A DNA stretch of 30,361 bases. It comes from Bacteroidales bacterium. GTDB taxonomy: Bacteria; Bacteroidota; Bacteroidia; Bacteroidales; UBA7960. The first letter of the stretch is position 1, and each line of letters begins with the position of its first letter. The notes under the pieces were generated by a model. The model was not told the DNA's origin. It ran no database searches and saw nothing but the letters and a program-made list of their open reading frames with translations. Positions 8,181 to 16,823 of this stretch are shown piece by piece. The stretch spans positions 1-30,361 of the forward strand of contig SKYG01000354.1 in NCBI GenBank assembly GCA_007128045.1, given 5' to 3'. A program made the translations under genes and the position numbers.

Positions 8181-8206
8181 TGTCTCGAACGCAGTGAGAG
8201 ATCCCG
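8181..8206. repeat. Degenerate dispersed palindromic repeat between atpB and atpD
   Basis: The stretch tgtctcgaacgcagtgagagatccc resembles the repeat at 18202-18228 (tgtcatttcgagcgaagcgagaaatccc), sharing TGTC, the TCGA-CG-AG core and GAGA-ATCCC. A short GTTGCGGGTTGTGGG stretch just before it (8164-8178) looks like a decayed GGTT-type tandem array. Confidence 0.5.
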
Positions 8207-8220
8207 TGTGTTACGGCTTA

Positions 8221-9552
8221 CTAGTTTTCTGTTTTTTTCCAGTATTTGTCAACGAATTCTTGCCTGATGCCTACTTCGGCGGGTGTAAAATATGACTCAA
8301 ACAATTGGTATGCTGTTTCGAGCATGGTGTCGACGTCGATATTCACATCGATGGCGAGCAGTTTTTCCGAATATGCTTTTGCAAATTCGAGTGAGCGTTC
8401 GTCGTAATCTGAGAGGTCGAACCCATTTTCCAGCTTTGTTTTGGCGTTTGCTGCATCGGCATATAGTCTGACGGCTGCATTCATAACCTGCGGATGATCC
8501 TGCCTTGTTTTCTTTCCTATTACAAGTTGCTTAAGACGTGACAGAGAGCGGAACGGGTCGACAATTACCTTGCCAATGTCGCTATCTTTTCTCAGGAACA
8601 GCTGTCCTTCAGTTATGTATCCGGTGTTGTCAGGTATGGCATGAGTGATATCGCCACCCGACAATGTCGTAACCGCAATGATGGTTATAGATCCTCCGTC
8701 GGGAAATTGTACGGCTTTTTCATACAGCCTGGCCAGGTCAGAATACAGGGATCCTGGCATACTGTCTTTTGAAGGTATCTGGTCCATTCTGTTTGACACG
8801 ATACTGAGAGCATCGGCATAGAGTGTGAGGTCAGTGAGGAGTACCAATACTTTCTCATTTTTCTCCACGGCGAAGTATTCTGCTGCGGTAAGTGCCATAT
8901 CGGGTACCAGGAGACGTTCTACGGGAGGGTTCTCGGTGGTGTTGATAAATCCTACAATCCGGTCGAGTGCCCCGGCATTGTCGAATACTTGTTTAAAGTA
9001 AAGGTAGTCATCGTTGGAAAGTCCTACTCCACCCAGGATGATCTTATCTGCTTTGGCCCTGAGGGCTACCATCGCCATAACCTGGTTAAAGGGTTGGTCG
9101 GGGTCTGCAAAAAACGGGATCTTCTGACCGGTCACCAGGGTGTTATTAAGGTCTATCCCTGCAATCCCAGTTGCAATCAGCTCTGATGGTTGTTTGCGTC
9201 GTACGGGGTTAACACTTGGCCCCCCGATTTCACGTTCTTCACCCATGATCTCTCCGCCGTCGATAGGTTCGCCGTAGGCATTAAAGAATCTGCCGGCCAG
9301 GTCTTCCCCCACTTTTAAAGTAGGGGCTTTGCCTGCAAAGATCACTTCAGCATCGGTGGCAATTCCTTCTGTGCCGGCAAACACCTGAAGGGTTACCATA
9401 TCATCAATGATCTTCACCACCTGTGCCAGGCGACCATCTACGATGGCCAGCTCCTCATTTCCAATTCCTGTGGCCTTCAGCGATACGGTTGCTTTGGTAA
9501 GTTGAAAAAGTTTGGTATAAATACGCTGAAATGCTTTGGTATCTTTTTCCAT
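8221..9552 (-). CDS. atpB: V/A-type ATP synthase subunit B (non-catalytic head subunit)
   Basis: A 443-residue regulatory or non-catalytic nucleotide-binding subunit of the A3B3 head. It has the alpha/beta-type fold but no P-loop, as expected for B. Recognisable segments are the beta-barrel start (FQLTKATVSLKATGIGNEELAIV), GRFFNAYGEPIDGG, the SELIATGIAGIDLNNTLVTGQKIPFF region, LLTDLTLYADALSIVSNRMDQIPSKDSMPGSLYSDLARLYE, and a helical C-terminus. The length is typical. It follows atpA after 53 nt in the operon. Confidence 0.96.
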   Translation of the reverse strand: MEKDTKAFQRIYTKLFQLTKATVSLKATGIGNEELAIVDGRLAQVVKIIDDMVTLQVFAGTEGIATDAEVIFAGKAPTLKVGEDLAGRFFNAYGEPIDGGEIMGEEREIGGPSVNPVRRKQPSELIATGIAGIDLNNTLVTGQKIPFFADPDQPFNQVMAMVALRAKADKIILGGVGLSNDDYLYFKQVFDNAGALDRIVGFINTTENPPVERLLVPDMALTAAEYFAVEKNEKVLVLLTDLTLYADALSIVSNRMDQIPSKDSMPGSLYSDLARLYEKAVQFPDGGSITIIAVTTLSGGDITHAIPDNTGYITEGQLFLRKDSDIGKVIVDPFRSLSRLKQLVIGKKTRQDHPQVMNAAVRLYADAANAKTKLENGFDLSDYDERSLEFAKAYSEKLLAIDVNIDVDTMLETAYQLFESYFTPAEVGIRQEFVDKYWKKTEN

Positions 9553-9605
9553 GAACTTGGTAATTTTCTGTTAAGATGTTTTCTTGCTAGTTTATGACAA
9601 TAGGT

Positions 9606-11381
9606 TTATGCAAGTTGCTCTTCCTGCTTTACCTCACGTTCCTTCAAGTATGTTTCCAGAAGCTTTCTGTTTTTAACAAATTCATCTGATTCATAGATTG
9701 AATAGTTCATTTGCTTCAACTGGTTGATGATCTTTTTAAAGTAGGGTCCTACTTCTTCAAAAGAGTCAAACTGGAATTCTTTGTGGCAGATTTCAAGGGT
9801 GATCTCGAGCATAAAATTTTGTCTGTCGAGCGATGACGATGCGTCGACCTTATCAAATGCATCCTGTTGCAGGATAGCGAAGTCTATCAATTCTGACTTC
9901 CAATATTTTAAGTGGTAATCCAGAGGTACCCCGTCGTCACCCAAAATGTTGATCTGTTCGTATGTTTCTTTCCCTCTGAGCAGAATATCTTTGGCTTCGA
10001 ACACATTTTTGGTCCAGTTGGGAGATACTTTTTTATTCAGATATTCTGTAATTTCCGGATATTCAAGGTATTTTGAATAGCTATCGATGGGGTCTATTGC
10101 CGGGTACCGTTTTGAGTCTGCCCTGTTTTGAGAGAGGGCATAAAAGCACCTGGCGGCTTTTTTTGTTGCTTCGGTAACGGGTTCTTTCAGGTTTCCTCCT
10201 GCGGGCGATACAGTGCCAATGAAGGTGATTGAGCCGGACTCTCCGTTTGGGAGGTAGACATAACCCGCCCTGGAGTAGAAGTTTGAAATGATTGCCGGCA
10301 GGTCCATGGGGAATCCATCTGGGCCTGGCAGCTCTTCCATCCGGTTAGACATTTCACGCAGTGCCTGTGCCCAGCGTGAGGTTGAATCTGCCAGCAACAA
10401 CACCTTTAATCCCATGGCTCTGTAATATTCAGCGATGGTCATTGCTGTATATACCGATGCTTCGCGTGCGGCAACAGGCATGTTGGAGGTATTGGCAATA
10501 ATGGTTGTTCGCTCCATGAGCTTTCGTCCGGTGCGTGGGTCGTCAAGTTCCGGAAACTCTGTAAATATTTCAACAACCTCGTTGGCTCTTTCACCACATG
10601 CCGCAACGATTACCAGGTCGGCCTCCGCATTTTTCGACAGGTTGTGTTGGAGGACGGTTTTCCCGGAGCCGAATGGCCCGGGAATAAAGCCTGTACCCCC
10701 TTCAGCGATCGGATTCAGCGTGTCCATCACACGTATGCCTGTTTCCAGGATTTTGAACGGACGGGGTTTCTCGGTATATGCTTTTATAGGTACTTTTACC
10801 GGCCATTTCTGTACCATCGTAACCTCTATGTCTTTGCCTTCCGTGTCGGTAATTACCGCGATTGGTTCATTAATGAGGTATTCTCCCTCTCCTATGACAC
10901 TTTTTACAGTGTACTCACCTTCGAACTTGAAAGGTACCATGATCTTATGGGGCATCCAGTTTTCCTTAACCTCTCCCAGCCAGCTTCCTGCCACTACTTT
11001 ATCCCCCTTTGAGGCCAGCGGTTTGAATTCAAACTTTCGGTCAGCATCCAGGGCTTCAGTATATTCACCCCTTTTAAGAAAAACGCCATCCATCTTATTC
11101 AGGTCGTTTTGCAGGCCGTCAAAGTTTTTTGACAGGATGCCAGGACCGAGGGTTACCTCCAGCATATGTCCAACAAACTCTACTTCCTGTCCAACTTTTA
11201 GCCCCCGGGTGCTTTCAAATACTTGAACATATATCTTTTTGCCAAAAATTTTTATCACCTCTGCCATTAAGCGGGTATCGCCATGTTTGATAAAACAAAT
11301 TTCATTTTGGGCTGTCCGCCCTTCTGTTTCAACAATTACCAGGTTGGCGATAATACCGGTTACCTTGCCAATAGTACTCAT
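9606..11381 (-). CDS. atpA: V/A-type ATP synthase subunit A (catalytic)
   Basis: The 591-residue catalytic subunit of the A3B3 head hydrolyses or makes ATP. The Walker A motif GPFGSGKT is at residues 235-242 and the catalytic GER at about 281 (VAACGERANEVVEI). Walker B lies in the LKVLLLADSTSRWAQALREMSNRMEELPGPDGFP segment. The non-homologous insert typical of V/A-type A subunits lies between the N-terminal barrel and the nucleotide domain (about 115-185). Length and order are normal for the family. The start at 11381 is 6 nt after the DUF2764 stop, so translation is probably coupled. Confidence 0.97.
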   Translation of the reverse strand: MSTIGKVTGIIANLVIVETEGRTAQNEICFIKHGDTRLMAEVIKIFGKKIYVQVFESTRGLKVGQEVEFVGHMLEVTLGPGILSKNFDGLQNDLNKMDGVFLKRGEYTEALDADRKFEFKPLASKGDKVVAGSWLGEVKENWMPHKIMVPFKFEGEYTVKSVIGEGEYLINEPIAVITDTEGKDIEVTMVQKWPVKVPIKAYTEKPRPFKILETGIRVMDTLNPIAEGGTGFIPGPFGSGKTVLQHNLSKNAEADLVIVAACGERANEVVEIFTEFPELDDPRTGRKLMERTTIIANTSNMPVAAREASVYTAMTIAEYYRAMGLKVLLLADSTSRWAQALREMSNRMEELPGPDGFPMDLPAIISNFYSRAGYVYLPNGESGSITFIGTVSPAGGNLKEPVTEATKKAARCFYALSQNRADSKRYPAIDPIDSYSKYLEYPEITEYLNKKVSPNWTKNVFEAKDILLRGKETYEQINILGDDGVPLDYHLKYWKSELIDFAILQQDAFDKVDASSSLDRQNFMLEITLEICHKEFQFDSFEEVGPYFKKIINQLKQMNYSIYESDEFVKNRKLLETYLKEREVKQEEQLA

Positions 11382-11387
11382 ATATGT

Positions 11388-12215
11388 TTATTTTTCTGTA
11401 AATGATTCAGGTAATTTATAGCTGGACTGTAGTTCGTTGAGCAGCTTTTCAAACATTTCCCTGCCGTAGTCCTTGTCTATTGCCAGCCAGCGTTCTACAA
11501 GACCCAATTTGATTATGTATGCGAGGATTTTTTCGATAGTGAAATAATGAAAAAAAGTAACATCCTCAAGGTAGTCCCATTTTAACTGATCAACGGCTTT
11601 TTCCCTTAACTGGATGTCATCATTTCTGGAGGCATCCACTAAATTCTCGAGGTAGTCGATCTCGTTTGAAAGCCCGAAGTCCCTGGCATGGCTTTTTTTT
11701 ATGGCTTCAGAAATTTCGTCTGTTCCAATGATCTGATTCTCATAATCGATTTTATGTTTTCGGGCTGCGAGCGCTGTCAGAATGTTTCTGATAGTCAAGT
11801 CAAAGTGAAACCAATTGCGAAGAAATTCATTATTTTCTGTCAACACCTCCTGATAAAACAAGGTCGTGAGTTCATTTTCAGGACTAAGCTCCGGAAATAA
11901 TGGTTCTTTGTTTTTATAGGCCAGAATGAATCGCTTCATATATTCCGGCAATCCTTCAGGTTCTTTTATATTATCCTCGAGTGTTTCTTTGGTAAAATTG
12001 CCCTTTTCAATGAAAGGCTGGCTATTTTTCTCCAGCAGGTTGAGCAGGTTAACATTATCATAAGGTAAAAAAAGCTTCTCAACGAGAAGGTAATCGTTGG
12101 GATGTATTTCAGACTTAAGCGTTTCTTTAAATGCTTGTTGGTTGGAAAGCAATTTATGAATATCCAGGGTAATATCCTGCAAACCAGAAACAAGGTAATA
12201 ATAATGACGCTTCAC
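11388..12215 (-). CDS. DUF2764 protein, V-ATPase operon component (position of subunit C)
   Basis: A 275-residue soluble, mostly helical protein beginning MKRHYYYLVSGLQDITLDIHK. DUF2764 genes are found between the E and A genes in V/A-ATPase operons of Bacteroidota and relatives. This is the place where other operons carry subunit C, and subunits C, F and G are not otherwise visible here. A role as the C-like adaptor between the K ring and the central shaft or stalk is inference from position and helical character, not from recognisable sequence identity. The gene is 48 nt after atpE and 6 nt before atpA. Confidence 0.8.
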   Translation of the reverse strand: MKRHYYYLVSGLQDITLDIHKLLSNQQAFKETLKSEIHPNDYLLVEKLFLPYDNVNLLNLLEKNSQPFIEKGNFTKETLEDNIKEPEGLPEYMKRFILAYKNKEPLFPELSPENELTTLFYQEVLTENNEFLRNWFHFDLTIRNILTALAARKHKIDYENQIIGTDEISEAIKKSHARDFGLSNEIDYLENLVDASRNDDIQLREKAVDQLKWDYLEDVTFFHYFTIEKILAYIIKLGLVERWLAIDKDYGREMFEKLLNELQSSYKLPESFTEK

Positions 12216-12263
12216 GAATAGTAGCTTTTATTAGACAGTTGGTTTAATTGCGCGGGTAACCCA

Positions 12264-12887
12264 TTATTTTTCACTAAATAACAGATCAATCAGTTTTGGT
12301 CGCAAGTATGCCTGAAAGAAGTTTTCGAAGTCTTCATCGGAAAAGGAAATCTGGTAGCCTCCATCTTTTGGTCCAATTTTGAAACCTCCTTTAACTTTTT
12401 CACTAAACGACACGTCCAGCCCCTTTCCGAGAAGGTCTCCTGCTTTTTTGTTAAAATAAGATTCCAGGTCTTTTTGTTGATTGGCCGGGAGTAATACCTC
12501 AAGATTTACAGCATCTCCGCTTTCGGGTTGCCAGTTTTTTACAATGGTTTTAATTATTTCAGCAGTAAACGCGTTATCCTTAAATGCTTCTTTGGTTTCC
12601 GGTTTGATTGTTTTTGTTTCGATGAGGCTTACCACTTTTTGTTTAAGGTCGGATATAGCCTGTCGGGCAGACAGTTGAAGCTCGTTGAGCGAATTTTTCT
12701 TGAGTTCCTCACTTTCTTTTGTGGCAGTTTCAATGATATTGCCTGCTTCTTTTTTCGCTTTTGCCACTAGCTCCCGGGCTTCTTTTTTTGCATCGGTAAG
12801 GATCTTTTCAGCCTCCTCGTTGGCCTTGTTAACTCCTTCCTGATAGATCTTTTCAGTAAGTTCCTGAAGTTTTGTTTGCATATTCAT
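12264..12887 (-). CDS. atpE: V/A-type ATP synthase subunit E (peripheral stalk)
   Basis: A 207-residue protein with a long N-terminal coiled coil (about 3-75, rich in Lys, Glu and Ala: EKIYQEGVNKANEEAEKILTDAKKEA) and a globular C-terminal domain (about 100-207). This is the usual form of the V/A-ATPase peripheral stalk subunit E, which ties the head to subunit I. In this operon type no separate subunit G is present. It is the first gene of the operon; the start could be M1 or M3 (MQTKLQEL). Confidence 0.88.
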   Translation of the reverse strand: MNMQTKLQELTEKIYQEGVNKANEEAEKILTDAKKEARELVAKAKKEAGNIIETATKESEELKKNSLNELQLSARQAISDLKQKVVSLIETKTIKPETKEAFKDNAFTAEIIKTIVKNWQPESGDAVNLEVLLPANQQKDLESYFNKKAGDLLGKGLDVSFSEKVKGGFKIGPKDGGYQISFSDEDFENFFQAYLRPKLIDLLFSEK

Positions 12888-13469
12888 TAGGTTTATATGG
12901 TAAGCACAGAATGACTATTCATTATTGAGAGCCTGTATCACAGCTTTTACATGCAAACATGGTTGTGTGATAGAACACTCCTAAGAATCAGGGCAACAAA
13001 TCCTGGTAAAAAAATGACAGCCCAAAATTAGAAAAAAAATCTCAACAATAAATGCCTTTGAGGTGCTCGACTTAAAAAATGTCCTGGTTCGACGTTTTTT
13101 CTAACCGACGGCAAAGATAAGCAAAAAAATAAATTGTTAAAGTTTTAACAACTTTCAGTTTGCATGTATTTATGTTTGTTTTATTTTGTATCGGGCAAAT
13201 CTCGCAGATTTGTACAGATGGTAAATGGTTGTTTATGGGTAATAATACATCATTGAAAACCAGTCTTATTGGCGAAAAAATATTTTTTTGCAGTAGTTTC
13301 ATCTGTTGGTGACCCAATAAATTTTATGTACTCTTATTCCGATCCTGTTTTGCTTTGTTAAATATTATTAAACTTAAAACATTGATCAGATGAGTTTGTT
13401 AGTTGATTGATATGTTTAATATTAACATAATTTAATTAAACAAAAAAACATTTTAAATTTTAAACAGAC
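12888..13469. other. 582-bp divergent control region (ATPase operon / yceI-like gene)
   Basis: AT-rich gap between divergent genes, without a convincing reading frame; an 81-codon minus-strand frame at 13072-13317 has low-complexity composition and no family features. It must hold the promoters of both the ATPase operon and the YceI-like gene. On the minus strand TAATTTTG at 13030-13023 fits the -7 box, but no matching -33 element is seen at 19-21 nt. No tandem array and no RNA gene is visible. Confidence 0.5.
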
Positions 13470-14141
13470 ATGAAAAAGATATTGTATTTTATTTCGGTTA
13501 TAGTTTTATCAGGGGCTGTTGTTTCCTGTGCTCCCAGGGGTGGAGATCGTACATCAGAGATGATTGAAAAGCTTGAGTTGGGGCAAATCCCAGAAGAAGT
13601 TGATATTTTTATTGTTAATACTAGTCAGAGTAAGGTAGCCTGGGAAGGAAAAAAAATAACTGGAAGTGGTCATGATGGTGTTATTGCTCTGAAATCAGGC
13701 GAACTGTATTCTTATGACGGAACGCTTATAGGTGGAAAAATTGTAATTGACATGACGCGTATTACTGTTTTAGATATTGAGGATCCTGGTAGTAATGCCC
13801 GGTTGAAGGGTCATTTGGAATCTGATGATTTCTTTTCAGTGGCCACATATCCGGAGTCACAGCTTGATATCGTTGAATTTAAGCCTGTTGATGGTGCAGT
13901 TGCCGGAGCGCCTAATTACAGGGTCAGCGGAAATCTTACCATCAAGGGGATTACTCATGGAATTACTTTCGATGCCATCATAAATCAGACTGAAAACAGG
14001 ATACACTCTGTTGCTGACTTTGAGTTTGACCGTTCCAAATATGATGTAAGGTTTGGCTCAGGGAGGTTTTTTGAAAACCTTGGCGATAATTTGATTTTGG
14101 ATGCAATTGAATTGGACATTGAGTTGGTAGCCTCCAAATAA
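13470..14141 (+). CDS. YceI-like domain lipoprotein
   Basis: The 223-residue protein has a lipoprotein signal peptide ending in VVSC (Cys20). From about residue 45 it shows the YceI lipocalin-like beta-barrel: an INTSQSKVAWEGKKITGSGHDGVIALKSGEL start, DMTRITVLDIED, NARLKGHLESDDFFSVATYPES, and the closing strands SGNLTIKGITHGITFDA and FDRSKYDVRFGSG. YceI proteins bind long polyisoprenoid or amphiphilic ligands in the periplasm, and in Bacteroidota they are often lipoproteins. It is monocistronic, converges with the next gene, and has only 27 nt between the two stop codons. The ligand is unknown. Confidence 0.88.
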   Translation: MKKILYFISVIVLSGAVVSCAPRGGDRTSEMIEKLELGQIPEEVDIFIVNTSQSKVAWEGKKITGSGHDGVIALKSGELYSYDGTLIGGKIVIDMTRITVLDIEDPGSNARLKGHLESDDFFSVATYPESQLDIVEFKPVDGAVAGAPNYRVSGNLTIKGITHGITFDAIINQTENRIHSVADFEFDRSKYDVRFGSGRFFENLGDNLILDAIELDIELVASK

Positions 14142-14168
14142 AAGTTACCGCAGCATGGGCTATATAAT

Positions 14169-15929
14169 TTAAGACTCAGCTTTGTTTTCTTTGTTGGAGA
14201 TCGACGACCAATTGTAGTTGTAAAGGCCTTTTATAAGCCGATTTTCTTTTTCTTCATGGCTCATATTCTCATAGTTGGCCTTGTCTTCTTCATATTTGTT
14301 TCGGTTTTCCTCTTCAATTCTATTGATCTCGGCTGTATATAGTTCTTCTATTTTGTTGCTAAGAAAATTATTGGCAACGCTGGGAAACAATTCTAACAGT
14401 AATTCTTCTTTTTCATTTTTAGCGAGGGGAACGCCACCAAACTCATCAAGGACAGGATTTTCTTGTTTTACGTATTCTGACGGATCGTAAGGCATTTCTT
14501 TGGGAGACCCGGTAATTTTTTCTCTGAACGCGGGGTCGATTGGAATGGGGGTTTTCCCATACAATCCTTTAACAAGGTTTACGAACTGATTTGATTTTGT
14601 TGTATAAAATGGTTTTCCATTATTTTCGTCAATAATACAGTTAACGGCCTGTACGCCAACTATCTGGCTTGTTGGCGTTACAAGCGGCGGGCAACCGGCT
14701 GCAAGCCTTACCATCGGTATGATTTCCAACACCCTGGGAAGCAGTTCCTCCAATTTTAATTGTTTTAGTTGTGCAAGCATGTTGGTGTACATGCCTCCTG
14801 GTATTTCCGCCGTCTGTACGGTAGCATTGGGTGGGGGAAAACTGAAGTATTGTTCTATTGCCTGCGTTGTTTCAAGAAGCTCGCGTTCCTTTTTTTCATA
14901 TGCCAACTCTATGGCGGTGTCAAACAATGCATCAACATTTTTTGGTAGTGTATCCTTGCTGATATCAAATTCTGCAGGAAATATCCTGTACGTGTCGAAG
15001 GCAGACAGTTCCTTGCGGATTTCAATAAGTTCTTTGTTTATTTTTACTGTGGCCTCTTTGTTTATGCCGGTATCTACCCCAAGTTTGTCACAAAAGAGTT
15101 GTATCATTTCATAGGCAGGTGCAGCCGGGCCGCCCGCAAAATTCATCATACAGGTATCGACAATATCAGCCCCATTTATTATGGCAGTTAGAATTGATGC
15201 CAGCCCATAACCGGGCGTGGAGTGCGTGTGAAAGTTGATAGGGATATTTACCTGCTCTTTCATCATTTTGATGATGATTCCTGATTTGACGGGGGGTATC
15301 AGCCCGGCCATATCTTTTATGGTGATCATATCTGCCCCCATCTTCTCCAACTCAATGGCCTTTTTTACAAAATATTCGATGGTAAAGATTTTGTTAGGCA
15401 ACGGTTTTCCTGAAAGAATTCCCTTTAGACGGTCAATTTTTCTGAATTTTGGGTCAACAGTATAGCAAACTGTACAGTCGGCAAGACCTCCATTTTCTTT
15501 GACATATTTTATGGTTGATGCGATATTGCTGACATCGTTAAGTGCGTCAAATATCCTCATGATGTCGATCCCTGACTGTACGGCAATTCTGTTGAAGCCC
15601 TCAATAACTGAGTCAGGATAGGGGTTGTAGCCGAAAAGGTTTCTCCCTCTGGAAAGGGCAGTAAGTTTGGATGTCTCACCAATGGCTTCTTTAATTTTCT
15701 CGAGCCGCTCCCAGGGATTCTCACTCAGATAGCGCATAACAGAATCAGGCACTGCTCCCCCCCATACCTCCATGGCATAGAAGTTTGCTTCTTTATAAAA
15801 AGGCAGTACCCTGTCGACTTGCGACTGATTCATCCGGGTGGCAAACAGGGATTGTTGTCCATCCCGAAGTGTGAGGTCACGGATTTTAATATTTTTGTTC
15901 ATATTCAGAGGATTGTCTCGTGTTGGCAT
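14169..15929 (-). CDS. Carboxyltransferase subunit (oxaloacetate decarboxylase alpha / pyruvate carboxylase B type) without biotin domain
   Basis: The 586-residue protein has the HMGL-like/PYC_OADA carboxyltransferase barrel. Metal and catalytic residues are seen: D23 in RDGQQS, K205 in IKDMAGL (the carbamylated Lys of the family) and H234/H236 in NFHTHSTPG. The 29-residue spacing from K205 to H234 equals that of characterised OadA. After about residue 470 there is a charged helical tail, but no C-terminal biotinyl domain and no MKM biotin site. The biotin carrier must therefore be a separate protein encoded elsewhere. It would transfer a carboxyl group between biotin and pyruvate/oxaloacetate, but the complex could be a decarboxylase pump or a transcarboxylase. 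An in-frame start at M10 (15902) is also possible. Confidence 0.85.
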   Translation of the reverse strand: MPTRDNPLNMNKNIKIRDLTLRDGQQSLFATRMNQSQVDRVLPFYKEANFYAMEVWGGAVPDSVMRYLSENPWERLEKIKEAIGETSKLTALSRGRNLFGYNPYPDSVIEGFNRIAVQSGIDIMRIFDALNDVSNIASTIKYVKENGGLADCTVCYTVDPKFRKIDRLKGILSGKPLPNKIFTIEYFVKKAIELEKMGADMITIKDMAGLIPPVKSGIIIKMMKEQVNIPINFHTHSTPGYGLASILTAIINGADIVDTCMMNFAGGPAAPAYEMIQLFCDKLGVDTGINKEATVKINKELIEIRKELSAFDTYRIFPAEFDISKDTLPKNVDALFDTAIELAYEKKERELLETTQAIEQYFSFPPPNATVQTAEIPGGMYTNMLAQLKQLKLEELLPRVLEIIPMVRLAAGCPPLVTPTSQIVGVQAVNCIIDENNGKPFYTTKSNQFVNLVKGLYGKTPIPIDPAFREKITGSPKEMPYDPSEYVKQENPVLDEFGGVPLAKNEKEELLLELFPSVANNFLSNKIEELYTAEINRIEEENRNKYEEDKANYENMSHEEKENRLIKGLYNYNWSSISNKENKAES

Positions 15930-15945
15930 TACATTTATCCTACTG

Positions 15946-15953
15946 CAAATATA
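15946..15953 (-). promoter_or_regulatory. Candidate -7 box upstream of the carboxyltransferase gene
   Basis: The minus strand reads TATATTTG, a full match to TAnnTTTG, without a clear -33 element. The predicted transcription start near 15939 would leave only about 10 nt before the ATG at 15929, but about 37 nt before the alternative ATG at 15902. This slightly favours the shorter protein. Confidence 0.3.
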
Positions 15954-16166
15954 AACAATATCGATGAATCATGCATTGACTGTATACGAATTGTTAAAAA
16001 ATTAACAAACAGACATACAGCATATACAAGGTATTTAACTTATTTTTTTTATTTTAATGATGGATTATTTGCATGAATGCCTTATTTTTACATAATGATT
16101 GCTATTTATCCATTTAATAACAGTAGATTATTTGCTGTTAGGTTAAAAGACTTACAAAAGCATTAG

Positions 16167-16174
16167 TATATTTG
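16167..16174 (+). promoter_or_regulatory. Candidate -7 box upstream of the membrane protein gene
   Basis: TATATTTG matches TAnnTTTG and lies 28 nt before the ATG at 16202. No good -33 element is seen at the expected spacing. Confidence 0.3.
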
Positions 16175-16201
16175 TATTTGAACATTTAATACCTTACAAT
16201 T

Positions 16202-16720
16202 ATGGCATCAACTCAAACCCTGACCACCACGGTAAATTGGAAACACTGGATCAGTACTTTTTTACTGAATGGCATTGCACTGGCATTCATTTTTTTCATG
16301 CCAGCCATTTCACACATGCTTAGTATACAGCTATATATGGTTGAGCCCATGCGGCTGATGCTCATTTTGGCCTTGGTACATACCCATAAAAAGAATGCCT
16401 ATTTATTGGCGGTTACCCTGCCATTATTCTCCTTCCTGATTTCTGCGCATCCTGTATTGTTTAAGGCAGGACTGATTTCAGCTGAATTGGTGGTGAATGT
16501 GGCTGTGTTTTATTTTCTGGCCAGTCGTATTCATACATTGGGTGCAATTTTTGCCAGTATCTGGATCAGCAAACTCTTCTATTTCGTGGTGAAATACTTT
16601 GCCCTGCAAACTGCTGTTCTCTCAGGGGCCATGTTTGGCATCCCAATATGGGTACAGTTGGCCACATCAGCGGTATTCAGTGTATACCTATTCCTGATGT
16701 ATAAAAAACCAGCCAATTGA
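16202..16720 (+). CDS. Small six-helix integral membrane protein, unknown function
   Basis: A 172-residue protein, very hydrophobic, with about six predicted membrane helices at 17-39, 45-60, 66-82, 87-108, 113-131 and 146-166. There is no signal peptide, and a short basic C-terminus ends YKKPAN. The size and helix count resemble the substrate-binding S components of ECF vitamin transporters, and the N-terminal hydrophobic layout fits, but I see no diagnostic motif and do not assign it. It stands alone between divergent and convergent neighbours. A 7-bp tandem array and a hairpin follow its stop codon directly. Confidence 0.7.
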   Translation: MASTQTLTTTVNWKHWISTFLLNGIALAFIFFMPAISHMLSIQLYMVEPMRLMLILALVHTHKKNAYLLAVTLPLFSFLISAHPVLFKAGLISAELVVNVAVFYFLASRIHTLGAIFASIWISKLFYFVVKYFALQTAVLSGAMFGIPIWVQLATSAVFSVYLFLMYKKPAN

Positions 16721-16722
16721 TT

Positions 16723-16750
16723 GGTCGAAGGTCAAAAGTCGAAAGTCGAA
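16723..16750. repeat. 7-bp tandem array (GGTCGAA/AGTCGAA) x 4
   Basis: Four degenerate heptamers (GGTCGAA, GGTCAAA, AGTCGAA, AGTCGAA) begin 2 nt after the stop of the membrane protein gene. The reverse complement of the same word family (CTTTCGAC, CTTTGAC) forms the array at 26739-26766. Confidence 0.85.
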
Positions 16751-16762
16751 AGATGTATTAAT

Positions 16763-16784
16763 AGGGGCGAGAAACCTTTCGCCC
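16763..16784. repeat. Hairpin GGGCGAGA/TTTCGCCC, REP-like element
   Basis: An 8-pair stem (one G-U) with a 4-nt AACC loop, preceded by TAGG, sits between convergent genes. The form TAGGGGCGA...TCGCCC matches the second element at 18804-18827 (GTAGGGGCGACC...GGTCGCC). Such hairpins are widespread as dispersed repeats. It may also serve as a weak bidirectional terminator, since ATCAATTTTCTGTT follows on the plus strand. Confidence 0.6.
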
Positions 16785-16823
16785 ATCAATTTTCTGTTGG
16801 GGCGTAATACATACGCACTGTTG

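Noticed and set aside
10435..11226. Plus-strand reading frame of 263 codons
   Set aside because: Fully antisense to atpA, which is certain; no family features.
12959..13130. Strong ATPase promoter
   Set aside because: A TAATTTTG is present at 13030-13023 but no -33 element at the right distance, so it is mentioned only in the gap entry.
13072..13317. 81-codon minus-strand frame in the divergent control region
   Set aside because: Biased, AT-rich composition, no recognisable domain, and it would lie in the promoter region of both neighbouring genes.
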